NCBI GenBank assembly: GCA_049680365.1
Contig: JBAUHQ010000191.1
Location: 1 to 64,000, forward strand
Reading direction: 5' to 3'
Origin: K23-9 sp049680365
GTDB lineage: Bacteria; Planctomycetota; Planctomycetia; Pirellulales; Pirellulaceae
DNA length: 64,000 bases
Shown piece after piece: positions 18,129 to 26,091 of this stretch. Both the position numbers and the translations under genes were made by a program. The notes under the pieces were generated by a model. That model worked only from the letters and a program-made list of their open reading frames with translations. It had not been told where the DNA came from and did no database searches. Position 1 is the first letter of the stretch. Every line of letters begins with the position of its first letter.

Positions 18129-18354
18129 GAAGGGTGGGGAAGGGTGGTGCGATTTTTTTCGTGGCCCTAACTAGGCGCCACGCAAGTCTAGGGAATAAGG
18201 AATATTGGTGTTCCCCGCCAAGACGAATCGATCTTCGTCGCAGCAGGCTTGGTCGCTATACTCGCGCACGAGCCGTGTTGTTTCGCGGTGATAGCTAGCA
18301 AAACGAATGTCGTTTTGGTGGCTCAACTGATCCACTTTGCATGGAAGCGATCTG

Positions 18355-19167
18355 GTGGAGATATACGACATCATCATGTTGGTCATCATTGTTGGTGCGG
18401 CTCTTTTCGGGGCCGTCAAAGGCTTTGCATGGCAACTAGCGTCAATCGCGTCGATCGTAGTCAGTTACATCGTCGCATTTCGGTTTCGTGAGCCGTTTAG
18501 CCAGTCGATCCACGCCGATCCGCCTTGGAATCGGTTCTTGGCCATGTTGATCCTGTTCATCGGGACATCATTGGTGATTTGGGTCGTTTTCCGAATGGTC
18601 AGCAGCTCGATCGACCGGATGAAATTGCGAGAATTTGACCGCCAAATTGGATTCCTTTTCGGTGCTATCAAAGGCTTCCTGTACGCCACTTTGATCACGC
18701 TGTTCGCTGTCACACTGACAGGCCAAACGGTCCGCGAAAAGATCGTTGCTAGCAAAAGCGGTCACTTCATCGCGAAGGTGCTCGACCGCAGCGATTCGGT
18801 GATCCCAGAGGAGATTCACTACGTCCTGCGCCCGTATTTAGAGAAGTTCGACGAGCAGTTCGCAGAGACTCAAAATTCGATCAATTCAGGCTATTCGGAC
18901 CCGCGTGAAACGGGCTCGGGCGGACTGTTTTCTTGGCCCCGTTCCGGCTCCAACATCGCATCCAATCAAGCTTCCGCACCAGCGTCCAATCCGGCTCCGC
19001 AAACAGTCGATTCGTTTTGGAATCGTCTGCCTGGTCAAGCGGGTGCACCGGCCGCCAACACGGCTTCCGCACAAGGCTGGGGCAACGGTCAACAGGCCGT
19101 TCAGAACGCGAATCAATCCACAAACCATCCCGCGACAACAGCCGCGCCAGGATTCTGGCAACGGTAA
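18355..19167 (+). CDS. CvpA-family membrane protein
   Basis: About 270 residues. It begins with four predicted membrane helices (IIMLVIIVGAALFGAVKGF, IASIVVSYIVAF, FLAMLILFIGTSLVIWVVF, FGAIKGFLYATLITLF), the pattern of CvpA. CvpA is needed for colicin V release in E. coli and for envelope homeostasis in several bacteria. The last third is a low-complexity tail rich in Gln, Asn, Ala and Pro. GTG 18355 has GGAAG 7 bases upstream and is preferred over the TTG at 18337. It is a monocistronic gene divergent from the DUF457 protein. Confidence 0.8.
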   Translation: MEIYDIIMLVIIVGAALFGAVKGFAWQLASIASIVVSYIVAFRFREPFSQSIHADPPWNRFLAMLILFIGTSLVIWVVFRMVSSSIDRMKLREFDRQIGFLFGAIKGFLYATLITLFAVTLTGQTVREKIVASKSGHFIAKVLDRSDSVIPEEIHYVLRPYLEKFDEQFAETQNSINSGYSDPRETGSGGLFSWPRSGSNIASNQASAPASNPAPQTVDSFWNRLPGQAGAPAANTASAQGWGNGQQAVQNANQSTNHPATTAAPGFWQR

Positions 19168-19488
19168 TTTCGATGGCAATCGGGGCAAGAGTTTTGCTAG
19201 CAGCAGTGCACAGCAAGTAATCCGCAGCAGTGAAAGCACGAAACGCGTCAAATACGGGGTTTTCTGTACCTCTAATACAACATAAGAGGCATTATCGGAC
19301 GTTGGAAAAGGGTTCAAAACGCCCCGTTCACGTGCCATTTCCTCTCGGCAGTTCTCTGGCTGCGATCGGTTTGGCATCAATCTCAGCATCGTAAGCGACG
19401 TTCAATTCGTGATCGTCCGTGATCACCCGGACGGTCGCAGTCAACGCGAAAGCTTCGCTTTCATACAAGGCATCTGGCATCGACAAAT

Positions 19489-19530
19489 GGTTGTCGACAA
19501 CCAAGCAAATTTGATCGGTTGTCGACAACC
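19489..19530. promoter_or_regulatory. Two perfect GGTTGTCGACAACC palindromes, 28 bp apart
   Basis: Copies at 19489-19502 and 19517-19530 are identical and each is its own reverse complement. Their centres are 28 bases apart, so they lie on nearly the same face of the helix (about 2.7 turns). This is the form of a paired operator for a dimeric repressor. No regulator gene is adjacent, so the role is inference. Confidence 0.4.
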
Positions 19531-19554
19531 AAAGTTGCCCTTCGCGAAGCGTCA

Positions 19555-19715
19555 GAAATTCGAATTCAGAAACGAAAATGGAACGCGTGAAACCGATTTT
19601 GAATTTGAAATTTTGAATTTCCAAATTGCAGCGATTTGCTCTGCTGAAAAATCGATTTTGAGAATTCAATTTGCGATTTTGAAATTCAATAATCGCGAAA
19701 ATTCGAATTTCAATC
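19555..19715. repeat. AT-rich, self-similar stretch with GAATTT/AAATTC steps
   Basis: About 160 bases with far lower GC than the flanks, built from short GAATTC, GAATTTG and AAATTT units. The ends show an imperfect inverted repeat (CCGATTTTGAATTTG near 19598 against AATTTCAATCGG near 19708). It may be the remains of a small mobile element or an easily melted site. Confidence 0.35.
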
Positions 19716-19972
19716 GGGGCGGAGATTTTCCGGTTATGCAGGCTGGTCGTGCAGCGATTGACCGTTGGCCTGCCCAGCGAACGGGCGTCTTGTATGGATC
19801 AACTGGTGTTCTGGTTGACCCTCCGACGTCGCTCAAGTTGACTAAAATTGAGACCTGGAAATCAGCATTCGCTTCGCGAGGCACCGGATCGAACCAGAGC
19901 ATGAATTGGCGTGTCTGAATTGACTTGTTTGGATGAAGACAACCACACCAGTCTTGGGAATGAAAATCGGCG

Positions 19973-20659
19973 ATGGGACAATACGCAATCGGAGATGTGC
20001 ACGGGTGTTTGACTGCCTTGGAAACCTTAATCGATTTCGTCAATCCGTCGCCCAGTGATTTGCTGGTGATGTTGGGCGATTATGTTGATCGTGGACCCGA
20101 TTCAAGCGGCGTGCTGCAGTGGTTGATCGATCAGTCGCCCCGCCGTAATCTGGTTTGTCTGAAAGGCAATCATGAGATCATGATGTTGGATGCAAGACGC
20201 GACATGACGAGCCGGGTCCGTTGGGGACAACATGGTGGCGGCGAGACTTGGGATTCTTACGATGAAGAGTCCAGTGATGAAGGCTTGGCGATCGTGCCGG
20301 ATGAGCATTGGGAATTTCTGGACAGCTTGCGTTCTTATCACGAGACCGAGACGCATGTGTTTGTGCATGCCGCTGCCTACGGTGACATTCCCATGAGCGA
20401 ACAGCCTGAGTTTGTTTTGTATTGGGAACGGTTTGGAATGATCTCAGCACGCGAAGACGGCAAGATCGTTGTGTGTGGACACACAAGACAAACCAGCGGT
20501 GTCCCAAGACGAAACGAACACGCGATTTGCATTGACACGAATGCGTGTCGGGGTGGATGGCTTACGTGCCTGGATGTTGAATCAGGTCGCTACCATCAAG
20601 CCAACGAACGCCAGGAAACTCGCAGCGGTTGGGTTGATGAGTTGGATACCGAGTATTGA
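19973..20659 (+). CDS. Metallophosphoesterase, PrpE/ApaH-like serine/threonine phosphatase family
   Basis: 228 residues with the calcineurin-like signatures in order: GDVHGC near residue 8, GDYVDRGPDS and KGNHEIM, then VFVHAA and VVCGHTRQTS. These supply the His, Asp and Asn ligands of the dimetal site. The layout and length fit bacterial Ser/Thr phosphatases of the PrpA/PrpB type or Ap4A hydrolases; sequence alone does not separate these. It lies between a regulatory-looking region and the accA/kinase pair, so it could oppose that kinase (inference). Confidence 0.85.
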   Translation: MGQYAIGDVHGCLTALETLIDFVNPSPSDLLVMLGDYVDRGPDSSGVLQWLIDQSPRRNLVCLKGNHEIMMLDARRDMTSRVRWGQHGGGETWDSYDEESSDEGLAIVPDEHWEFLDSLRSYHETETHVFVHAAAYGDIPMSEQPEFVLYWERFGMISAREDGKIVVCGHTRQTSGVPRRNEHAICIDTNACRGGWLTCLDVESGRYHQANERQETRSGWVDELDTEY

Positions 20660-20671
20660 AAATCGAATACT

Positions 20672-20686
20672 CCCCTGCCCTGCTCC
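20672..20686 (+). repeat. CCCTGCCCTGC-type dispersed motif
   Basis: Intergenic, 13 bases downstream of the phosphatase stop. It reads CCCCTGCCCTGCTCC on the plus strand, the orientation shared by all copies from here on. Confidence 0.5.
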
Positions 20687-20827
20687 GCTGATCCATTCAC
20701 CACATCTAGTCAGCCATTAACGCTAGCCACGAGGCTTTGCAAACGTTGCACTCTCTTCCTAGCGACACAATGCGCTGGCAGCACAATGCGCAGGCAGCAC
20801 TCTGTCGCGGGCGTCGGAGCAGGATTG

Positions 20828-21793
20828 TTACGACGCGTCTTCTAAGAAGACACCGATGCGGCGGAATTTGTCGTATCGATCGTTGACTAATTCATCGGAC
20901 GTTTTTTGTTCCAACTCCGTCAGTGTCCGCGACAGATACGTCTTCAATCGTGACGCCATTTGATGGTGGTCTCGATGAGCGCCACCGAGAGGTTCTTCTA
21001 ACACGTCGTCGACAACGTTCAGTCGTAGTAGATCTTTACTGGTAAAGCGTAGTGCCGCAGCGGCTTTGGGAGCATGCTCGTGGCTCTTCCACAGAATGCC
21101 TGCACAACCTTCGGGACTGATAACGCTGTAGTAAGCATGCTGGAGCATCGCAACTCGGTCGCCCAAGCCAATTCCCAACGCACCGCCCGATCCGCCTTCG
21201 CCGATCACGACGCAGATCACCGGCGTCTTCAAGCGGCTCATCATGAACATGCTTTCGGCAATCACTTGAGCCTGCCCACGTTCTTCTGCGCCGATGCCCG
21301 GATACGCACCTGGCGTGTCGATAAAACAAATCAACGGCAATCGATACTTCTCAGCCAATCGCATTTTGATCATCGCTTTGCGATAGCCTTCGGGGTGTGC
21401 ACAACCGAAGTGACATGCAGCGCGTTCTTTGTAGGTGCGACCTTTCTGATGTCCCAGCACCATGACTTTGAAGCGATCAAGTTTGGCAAAGCCCGACAGC
21501 ATCGCACGGTCGTCACCAAAGTGCTTGTCACCGTGCAGTTCAACGAATTCGTCAAACGCCAAGTTCAGATAGTCGCGTGTGTAAGGTCGGTTCTTGTGTC
21601 GCGCGACTTGCACCGTTTGCCAAGCGTCAAGCGAACCGTAAACACTGCGCAATTGATTGACCAATTGCATTCGCAGTTCTCGGATTTCGTCTTCGATGGC
21701 GTCCGTACGATCGGTCTGTCGTTCCAACGCGGCGATGCGCGATTCCAGATCTGCGATCTCGATCTCGAACTCAAGTCCTGGTCCAGCACTCAT
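20828..21793 (-). CDS. accA: Acetyl-CoA carboxylase carboxyltransferase subunit alpha
   Basis: With AccD, transfers carboxyl from biotin to acetyl-CoA, forming malonyl-CoA for fatty acid synthesis. The 321-residue protein has the N-terminal coiled helix (EFEIEIADLESRIAALE), then the typical LVNQLRSVYGSL, HGDKHFGDD, FIDTPGAYPGIGAEERGQ, IGEGGSGGALGIG and the SPEGCAGILW segment. Its gene starts only 15 bases after the stop of a Ser/Thr kinase gene, which is unusual. accD is elsewhere. Confidence 0.97.
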   Translation of the reverse strand: MSAGPGLEFEIEIADLESRIAALERQTDRTDAIEDEIRELRMQLVNQLRSVYGSLDAWQTVQVARHKNRPYTRDYLNLAFDEFVELHGDKHFGDDRAMLSGFAKLDRFKVMVLGHQKGRTYKERAACHFGCAHPEGYRKAMIKMRLAEKYRLPLICFIDTPGAYPGIGAEERGQAQVIAESMFMMSRLKTPVICVVIGEGGSGGALGIGLGDRVAMLQHAYYSVISPEGCAGILWKSHEHAPKAAAALRFTSKDLLRLNVVDDVLEEPLGGAHRDHHQMASRLKTYLSRTLTELEQKTSDELVNDRYDKFRRIGVFLEDAS

Positions 21794-21808
21794 GCTTTAT
21801 TCCTACTT

Positions 21809-22780
21809 CTACTCTTGGTCGTCAGCACCAGGTGCTTGCGGTTTGATGAACATGTCGTCTGCACCCTTGATGCCAACGTTGTGATCAAACACGCTGATTT
21901 CGGGTTTGCGAGGCCGTTTGTTGAAGATCTCGATGGTGCGGAACACTTTCAGGAATTCCCACATCGTGGGCACAATCTTTTTTGGTTGCCCTGGCAATTG
22001 AAGGCGATCCTCGGGCCGCTTGGCCATCATGCTTTTGACCAAGTTGGCAAAGTCTTTAGTGACATTGTCGTTATGGACAATTGGGCTTGGGATCGACGAA
22101 GAGAGGTGACGATTCAGCAGGTCATTGGGTGTGTCGCCTGTGTACGGTGGTTTGCCAGTGCACAGTTCGTACAAGACACAGCCAAATGCGTAGATGTCCG
22201 TGCGCTCGTCGCAAACTTTTCGTCGGATTTGTTCGGGTGCCATGTAGCTTCGCGTGCCACGAGCCATCTTGGAACTGTGAAACATTTTGGCCAAACCTGT
22301 CTTTTTCTTTTCGCTGATCGTAAAATCGATTAGCTTGACGACACCTTCACGGCTGACCAAGAAATTGTCCGGCTTGATGTCCAAGTGGATGAAGTTCTTG
22401 GTGTGCATGTAATACAAGCCTTCAGCCGCTTGTTCGACGATTTTGTCCAACATGAAGGCCAGCGAGTCGGGGCCGCGCCGCAACGCCTGCTTCATGTTCA
22501 ATTCGCTGAACAATTCCATGACCAAAAACAGCTGGCCCCCCTCTTCACGCATCTCATGCACTTTAATGATGCGCGGGCTGACCAAATCTTTGGCAACGTT
22601 GTACTCGTGTTTTAGTGCAGCGACTTCGGACTTGTCGCCCATGCTGTTTTGCTTCAAAATCTTCAGCGCGAACCGATCGCCCGTGTTCTCCTCGATCGCT
22701 TCCCAAACGTCTGCGGTACTGCCGCTACGAATCAGACGAGCAAGCCGGTAGGGCCCCAGGAAGTCACGTGATTTGGTCAT
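21809..22780 (-). CDS. Serine/threonine protein kinase (DFT instead of DFG)
   Basis: 323-residue soluble kinase. The N-lobe has a weak glycine loop (IRSGSTADVWEA) and the ATP lysine in FALK (residue 40). The catalytic loop reads HLDIKPDNFLV (Asp134 present, Arg of HRD replaced by Leu), and the metal-binding motif is DFT rather than DFG (Asp152 present). The activation end shows RGTRSYMAPEQ. The missing HRD arginine means activation may not need loop phosphorylation. The C-terminal 60 residues (FLKVFRTIEIF onward) are Lys/Pro rich and unlike the fold. No membrane helix is seen. The gene is 15 bases ahead of accA, so it may control lipid synthesis (inference). Confidence 0.9.
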   Translation of the reverse strand: MTKSRDFLGPYRLARLIRSGSTADVWEAIEENTGDRFALKILKQNSMGDKSEVAALKHEYNVAKDLVSPRIIKVHEMREEGGQLFLVMELFSELNMKQALRRGPDSLAFMLDKIVEQAAEGLYYMHTKNFIHLDIKPDNFLVSREGVVKLIDFTISEKKKTGLAKMFHSSKMARGTRSYMAPEQIRRKVCDERTDIYAFGCVLYELCTGKPPYTGDTPNDLLNRHLSSSIPSPIVHNDNVTKDFANLVKSMMAKRPEDRLQLPGQPKKIVPTMWEFLKVFRTIEIFNKRPRKPEISVFDHNVGIKGADDMFIKPQAPGADDQE

Positions 22781-22888
22781 CAGTCGATTCGATGCTGGCA
22801 GGAGGAAATGGCACAGACGCTATGATAGTTGGGTGGACTGCCTACCGGGAACCCGGTAGCTGGGCGAGTCCTTTCAATGAATTTGCTG

Positions 22889-24064
22889 CTAACCGCCAGT
22901 AGACAGGTTGTCACTGAGAACCTCCTGATACACCTGGCGAATTTTTCGCGTCATCGTTTGATGGCGAAACTGCTCTGTGAACCGCTGCTGCCCTTCCTTG
23001 CCCATTTTCTCGCGTAAATCCTGGCTTTCGGCCAATCGAATGAGCGACTTGGCCAGAGTCGCAGTATCGGCTGGTGGAATCAGAAAACCTGTCTCGCCAT
23101 CGACGCAGACTTCCCGGGCTCCATCGACGTCGTAGCTGACGACCGGTCGACCAGCGATCAGCGACTGTGACAAGGCACGAGCCAGGCCTTCTCGATAGGA
23201 CGTGTGCACCAACGCATCCATTGCCCCGATCAGCGGTGGAACTTCGGCTGGTGGCACCAAACCGGTGAACACAAAGTGCTTCGTCAGACCCAGTTGCTTG
23301 ATCCGCTGTGTTAGTTCCAATCGCAGTATCCCATCGCCCACCAACAAAAATCGTACTTCAGGGATCGCTTTGACCACATCGACGGCGGCGGTGATCAAAT
23401 CATCATGTCCTTTCAAATTAAAAAGGCGAGCGATTTTTCCGATCACGACGTGATGGTCTTCCAGGCCATACTTCCGTCGCACGTCTTGCCGATGTTGATC
23501 GGCGTTGCAAAAAGGTTCAACGTCCATGCCACTATAAATTGTCGTGAATTTTTCTCGCTTGGCAACGTTGGCATGGACAAGTTGATCGGTCATCGCATCG
23601 GCTACCGAGATCATGTGATGACACCGGCGCGCTGCCCACGTTTCACAGCGGCGAAAAAATTCGCGAGCGGGCGCTGACTGGTATGGATGGAACGGAGCAC
23701 CGTGAACACTATGAATCACCGCAGGCACCTTTTCTCCCCAAGCAACGTATCGCCCAAGCAATCCGCCTTTGGCACTGTGCGTGTGAACGACGTCGGGTTT
23801 GAATTGACGTATCGCCGTGCGAATCGCCCGAGCCGCTTTCCAGTCATGCAGGGGGTTAATAGATCGCCGCAGATTCGGCAGAACTTCGCAAGGTAACTCC
23901 CCTGCCCTGCCCTGGCTCAACAGATCTCCCTCGGGTCCAACTGCGGGACCGGTGATCAACAGAACATCGTCGCCGTGTTCCCGAATCAGGTCCAGGCAAT
24001 TGAACAGCGTGTTTTCCTGCGCCCCGCCAATGATCATGCGAGTAATGATGTGAGCAATGCGCAC
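22889..24064 (-). CDS. Glycosyltransferase family 4 protein
   Basis: 391 residues, GT-B fold. The N-terminal acceptor domain begins MRIAHIITRMIIGGAQEN, with HTHSAKGGLLGR. The C-terminal donor domain has GKIARLFNLKGHDDLI, LLVGDGILR, YREGLARALSQSLIAGRPVV (the EX7E-type site) and GFLIPPAD. It probably adds a sugar nucleotide-derived residue to a polysaccharide or lipid carrier. An in-frame QGRAG stretch near residue 53 is encoded by the CCCTGCCCTGCCC-type motif at 23899-23914. Acceptor unknown. Confidence 0.92.
   Translation of the reverse strand: MRIAHIITRMIIGGAQENTLFNCLDLIREHGDDVLLITGPAVGPEGDLLSQGRAGELPCEVLPNLRRSINPLHDWKAARAIRTAIRQFKPDVVHTHSAKGGLLGRYVAWGEKVPAVIHSVHGAPFHPYQSAPAREFFRRCETWAARRCHHMISVADAMTDQLVHANVAKREKFTTIYSGMDVEPFCNADQHRQDVRRKYGLEDHHVVIGKIARLFNLKGHDDLITAAVDVVKAIPEVRFLLVGDGILRLELTQRIKQLGLTKHFVFTGLVPPAEVPPLIGAMDALVHTSYREGLARALSQSLIAGRPVVSYDVDGAREVCVDGETGFLIPPADTATLAKSLIRLAESQDLREKMGKEGQQRFTEQFRHQTMTRKIRQVYQEVLSDNLSTGG
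23899..23914 (+). repeat. CCCTGCCCTGCCC-type motif inside a glycosyltransferase gene
   Basis: Plus strand reads CCCCTGCCCTGCCCTG; on the coding strand it encodes QGRAG. The DUF4347 gene carries the same QGRAG encoding at 34004-34018. Confidence 0.5.
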
Positions 24065-24159
24065 CGATTCGAATCTTCCGTGGAGTTGTTTGCGTTTTGG
24101 CGAAATCGGGCAGCTGATCGAGTGCAGCGATGCTTAGAAAAATCTTGGACCGTTGGTGA

Positions 24160-24705
24160 CTACCAGACTTTTGTCAGGTCGACCAAGGCTCCTGGTGGGA
24201 TCGACATCTTGATCGTGTTGCGATGAACGTGCTCTTGGTAAGCACCGTCGATGAGCACCAACTGCAAAATCGAGTGTTCCTCAGGATCGACGATCCAATA
24301 CTCTGGAACCTGATTTCGTTGGTATAGCGTTCGCTTTCGTTTGCGATCATGGTCGCGGTTGGATGGCGAGAGAATCTCGACGATCAAATTGGGGACGCCC
24401 TTGATCTTGGTGGGCGTCATAATGTTCCGCTTGTCTTTGCTGACGATCACCAAATCAGGCTGCACAATATCATGTTCACTTAGTTGAACATCGACTGGCG
24501 CGTCAAAGACTTGACCAAGCTCAGCCAATTCAATCTGAGTGTAGAGTTGGAACTGAATGCGCCGTGAAACTGTCTGGTGATAAAGGTTGGGAGCGGGATT
24601 CACAAAATGTTCTCCATCAACGATCTCATGCCGCTTCCCGTCGTCGGGAATCGCCGCATAGCTTTCGTAGTCCCACTTCGTCGATGTGGAAGGATTCGCG
24701 GACAT
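24160..24705 (-). CDS. Uma2-family (DUF820) restriction-endonuclease-like protein
   Basis: 181 residues with the PD-(D/E)XK-like Uma2 pattern: DGKRHEIVDGEHFVNPAP, VQLSEHDIVQPDLVIVSK, PNLIVEILSPSNRDHDRKRKR and VPEYWIVDPEE. Uma2 proteins are abundant in cyanobacteria and planctomycetes, often in many copies; their substrate is unclear. It is monocistronic, upstream of the glycosyltransferase gene by about 95 bases on the same strand. A strong terminator hairpin for fliA lies upstream at 24793-24828. Confidence 0.88.
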   Translation of the reverse strand: MSANPSTSTKWDYESYAAIPDDGKRHEIVDGEHFVNPAPNLYHQTVSRRIQFQLYTQIELAELGQVFDAPVDVQLSEHDIVQPDLVIVSKDKRNIMTPTKIKGVPNLIVEILSPSNRDHDRKRKRTLYQRNQVPEYWIVDPEEHSILQLVLIDGAYQEHVHRNTIKMSIPPGALVDLTKVW

Positions 24706-24792
24706 GGTTTTGTGACTTGATCAAGGAAGAAATTCAGGACAATACAGTATCTGGCTTTCATTATACCACCAGTCCAGCAACCCTTCGAACGA

Positions 24793-24828
24793 AAAACGGC
24801 GTCTTGAGAAGGCTCAAGACGCCGTTTT
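24793..24828 (-). terminator. Perfect 16-bp hairpin after fliA
   Basis: Two perfect 16-base arms (24793-24808 and 24813-24828) around a 4-base loop AAGG, with A4/T4 at the stem base. It lies 25 bases past the fliA stop, in the right place for an intrinsic terminator in either direction. Confidence 0.8.
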
Positions 24829-24853
24829 GGTTGTTGATTGATTCAGCCAGCTG

Positions 24854-25651
24854 CTAGGCACCGAATTCGATTCGGCGTCGGCCAAGTTGGCTTTGTAGTC
24901 GATTGACGATCGACGTGTGCATTTGGCTCACACGTGATTCGGAGAGATCCAAGGTGGCTCCGATTTCTTTCATCGTCAATTCTTCGTAGTAGTAAAGAAT
25001 GATGATCAAGCGTTCGTTGCGATTGAGGCCCTTGGTGACCAAGCGCATCAGGTCGTTCTTCTGAACGCGGATGGTTGGGTCTTCGCCCTTCTTGTCTTCC
25101 AGAACGTCAATCTCGCGGACGTCTTTGTAACTGTCCGTTTCGTACCATTTCTTGTTCAGCGAAACGACGCCGACGGCGTTAGCGTCGGATTGCATTTTTT
25201 CAATTTCCTTGACGCTCAGCTCCATCTTTTCGGCAATTTCTTGCACGGTGGGAGCACGGCCAAGTTGAGTTTCCAGGGCCTTCTTTGCGGCACCCAGTTT
25301 GCTGGCTTTACTACGGACTAGGCGAGGTACCCAGTCCATGGTGCGAAGTTCGTCCAACATGGCACCACGGATACGTGGAACGCAGTAGGTTTCAAACTTG
25401 ACGCCACGTTCCATGTCGTAAGCGTCGATTGCGTCCATCAGTCCAAAGATGCCGGCACTGATCAAGTCATCCAGTTCGACACCGTCGGGCAAACGTTGCC
25501 AAATACGATCGCCGTTGTAGCGAACCAGTGGCATATAGCGTTCGACCAGTCGATTACGAAGGGGCTCGTAATCGGGTGCCTCTTTGGTGATTTTCTTGAA
25601 CGCAACCCAGACCTCTAGGATCTCGTCGTTAGTTGAGACTGCAGCTGCCAT
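24854..25651 (-). CDS. fliA: RNA polymerase sigma factor for flagellar genes (FliA/WhiG type)
   Basis: 265 residues. Region 2 is clear in ERYMPLVRYNGDRI, DDLISAGIFGLMDAIDAYD and GVKFETYCVPRIRGAMLDELR, then region 3 with SKLGAAKKALETQLGRAPT, and region 4 ending LTMKEIGATLDLSESRVSQMH with its helix-turn-helix. This is the sigma-28 pattern. It lies downstream of flhA and flhF on the same strand, so it probably controls flagellar and chemotaxis genes. The 440-base gap to flhF suggests its own promoter. A stable hairpin follows the gene. Confidence 0.95.
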   Translation of the reverse strand: MAAAVSTNDEILEVWVAFKKITKEAPDYEPLRNRLVERYMPLVRYNGDRIWQRLPDGVELDDLISAGIFGLMDAIDAYDMERGVKFETYCVPRIRGAMLDELRTMDWVPRLVRSKASKLGAAKKALETQLGRAPTVQEIAEKMELSVKEIEKMQSDANAVGVVSLNKKWYETDSYKDVREIDVLEDKKGEDPTIRVQKNDLMRLVTKGLNRNERLIIILYYYEELTMKEIGATLDLSESRVSQMHTSIVNRLQSQLGRRRIEFGA

Positions 25652-26091
25652 TCAATCCTCCGTGATTACTCTTTGACCAGCAACGTCGTGTTGCCAGATG
25701 TGTCGCGACTCTCAGAATCAAAACCAGCGTCGGTGATGATTTGGTTTTCAACGTAGTGTGTCAGCGATAGCGTGGTTCACAGGTGGCATCCTTGCCAGCC
25801 GCGATCCACATCGCCTTTTCCACATGAGTGTCAATTGTGAACATCCGTGTTCATGACTCTCAAGTGGACGTCTCGGTTCTGCAAACAGGCTTGCCAAGTG
25901 AATTGGATTCACGCGGCTCGTCCGTTTACAACTTGCAAAACAATTACTCGCGTGCGAAGCGGGCTTTGTCTCCCAAGCTCGGTAAGCCTTACTTTCAAAG
26001 AACTATTTAAGTAGCTTTCTGTCAGTCTGGCTCGCCTCAGTTTCTTCATCGGCAACTGGCGTTGCCGAGCATGAGTTGTTTTTTCGTTAAA
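25652..26091. other. Empty interval between flhF and fliA
   Basis: About 440 bases where flhG/ylxH usually lies in flagellar clusters. No minus-strand frame of useful length is present. A short hairpin (26050-26056 with 26061-26067, CGGCAAC/GTTGCCG) is near the flhF stop. The rest shows nothing I can name. Confidence 0.5.

Larger units (their letters stand above)
19168..19972. other. Gene-poor region with palindromes and AT-rich stretch
   Basis: About 800 bases without a convincing gene. It holds two identical 14-bp palindromes and an AT-rich section listed separately. A minus-strand frame (19328-19669) has a protein-like end (VVDNHLSMPDALYES) but its first part reads through the AT-rich low-complexity section and no ribosome site is seen; it may be a fragment of a small gene. 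A plus-strand frame (19409-19918) is not supported either. Confidence 0.4.

Noticed and set aside
21074..22333. A 419-codon plus-strand frame opposite accA and the kinase
   Set aside because: Its protein is Cys/His/Phe-rich with no domain, and it overlaps two clearly conserved minus-strand genes; a shadow frame.
25828..26010. A 60-codon plus-strand frame in the flhF-fliA gap
   Set aside because: No ribosome site or motif; not related to FlhG.
26050..26067. CGGCAAC/GTTGCCG hairpin as flhF terminator
   Set aside because: The stem is only 7 bp and no T run follows on the minus strand; not called as a terminator.
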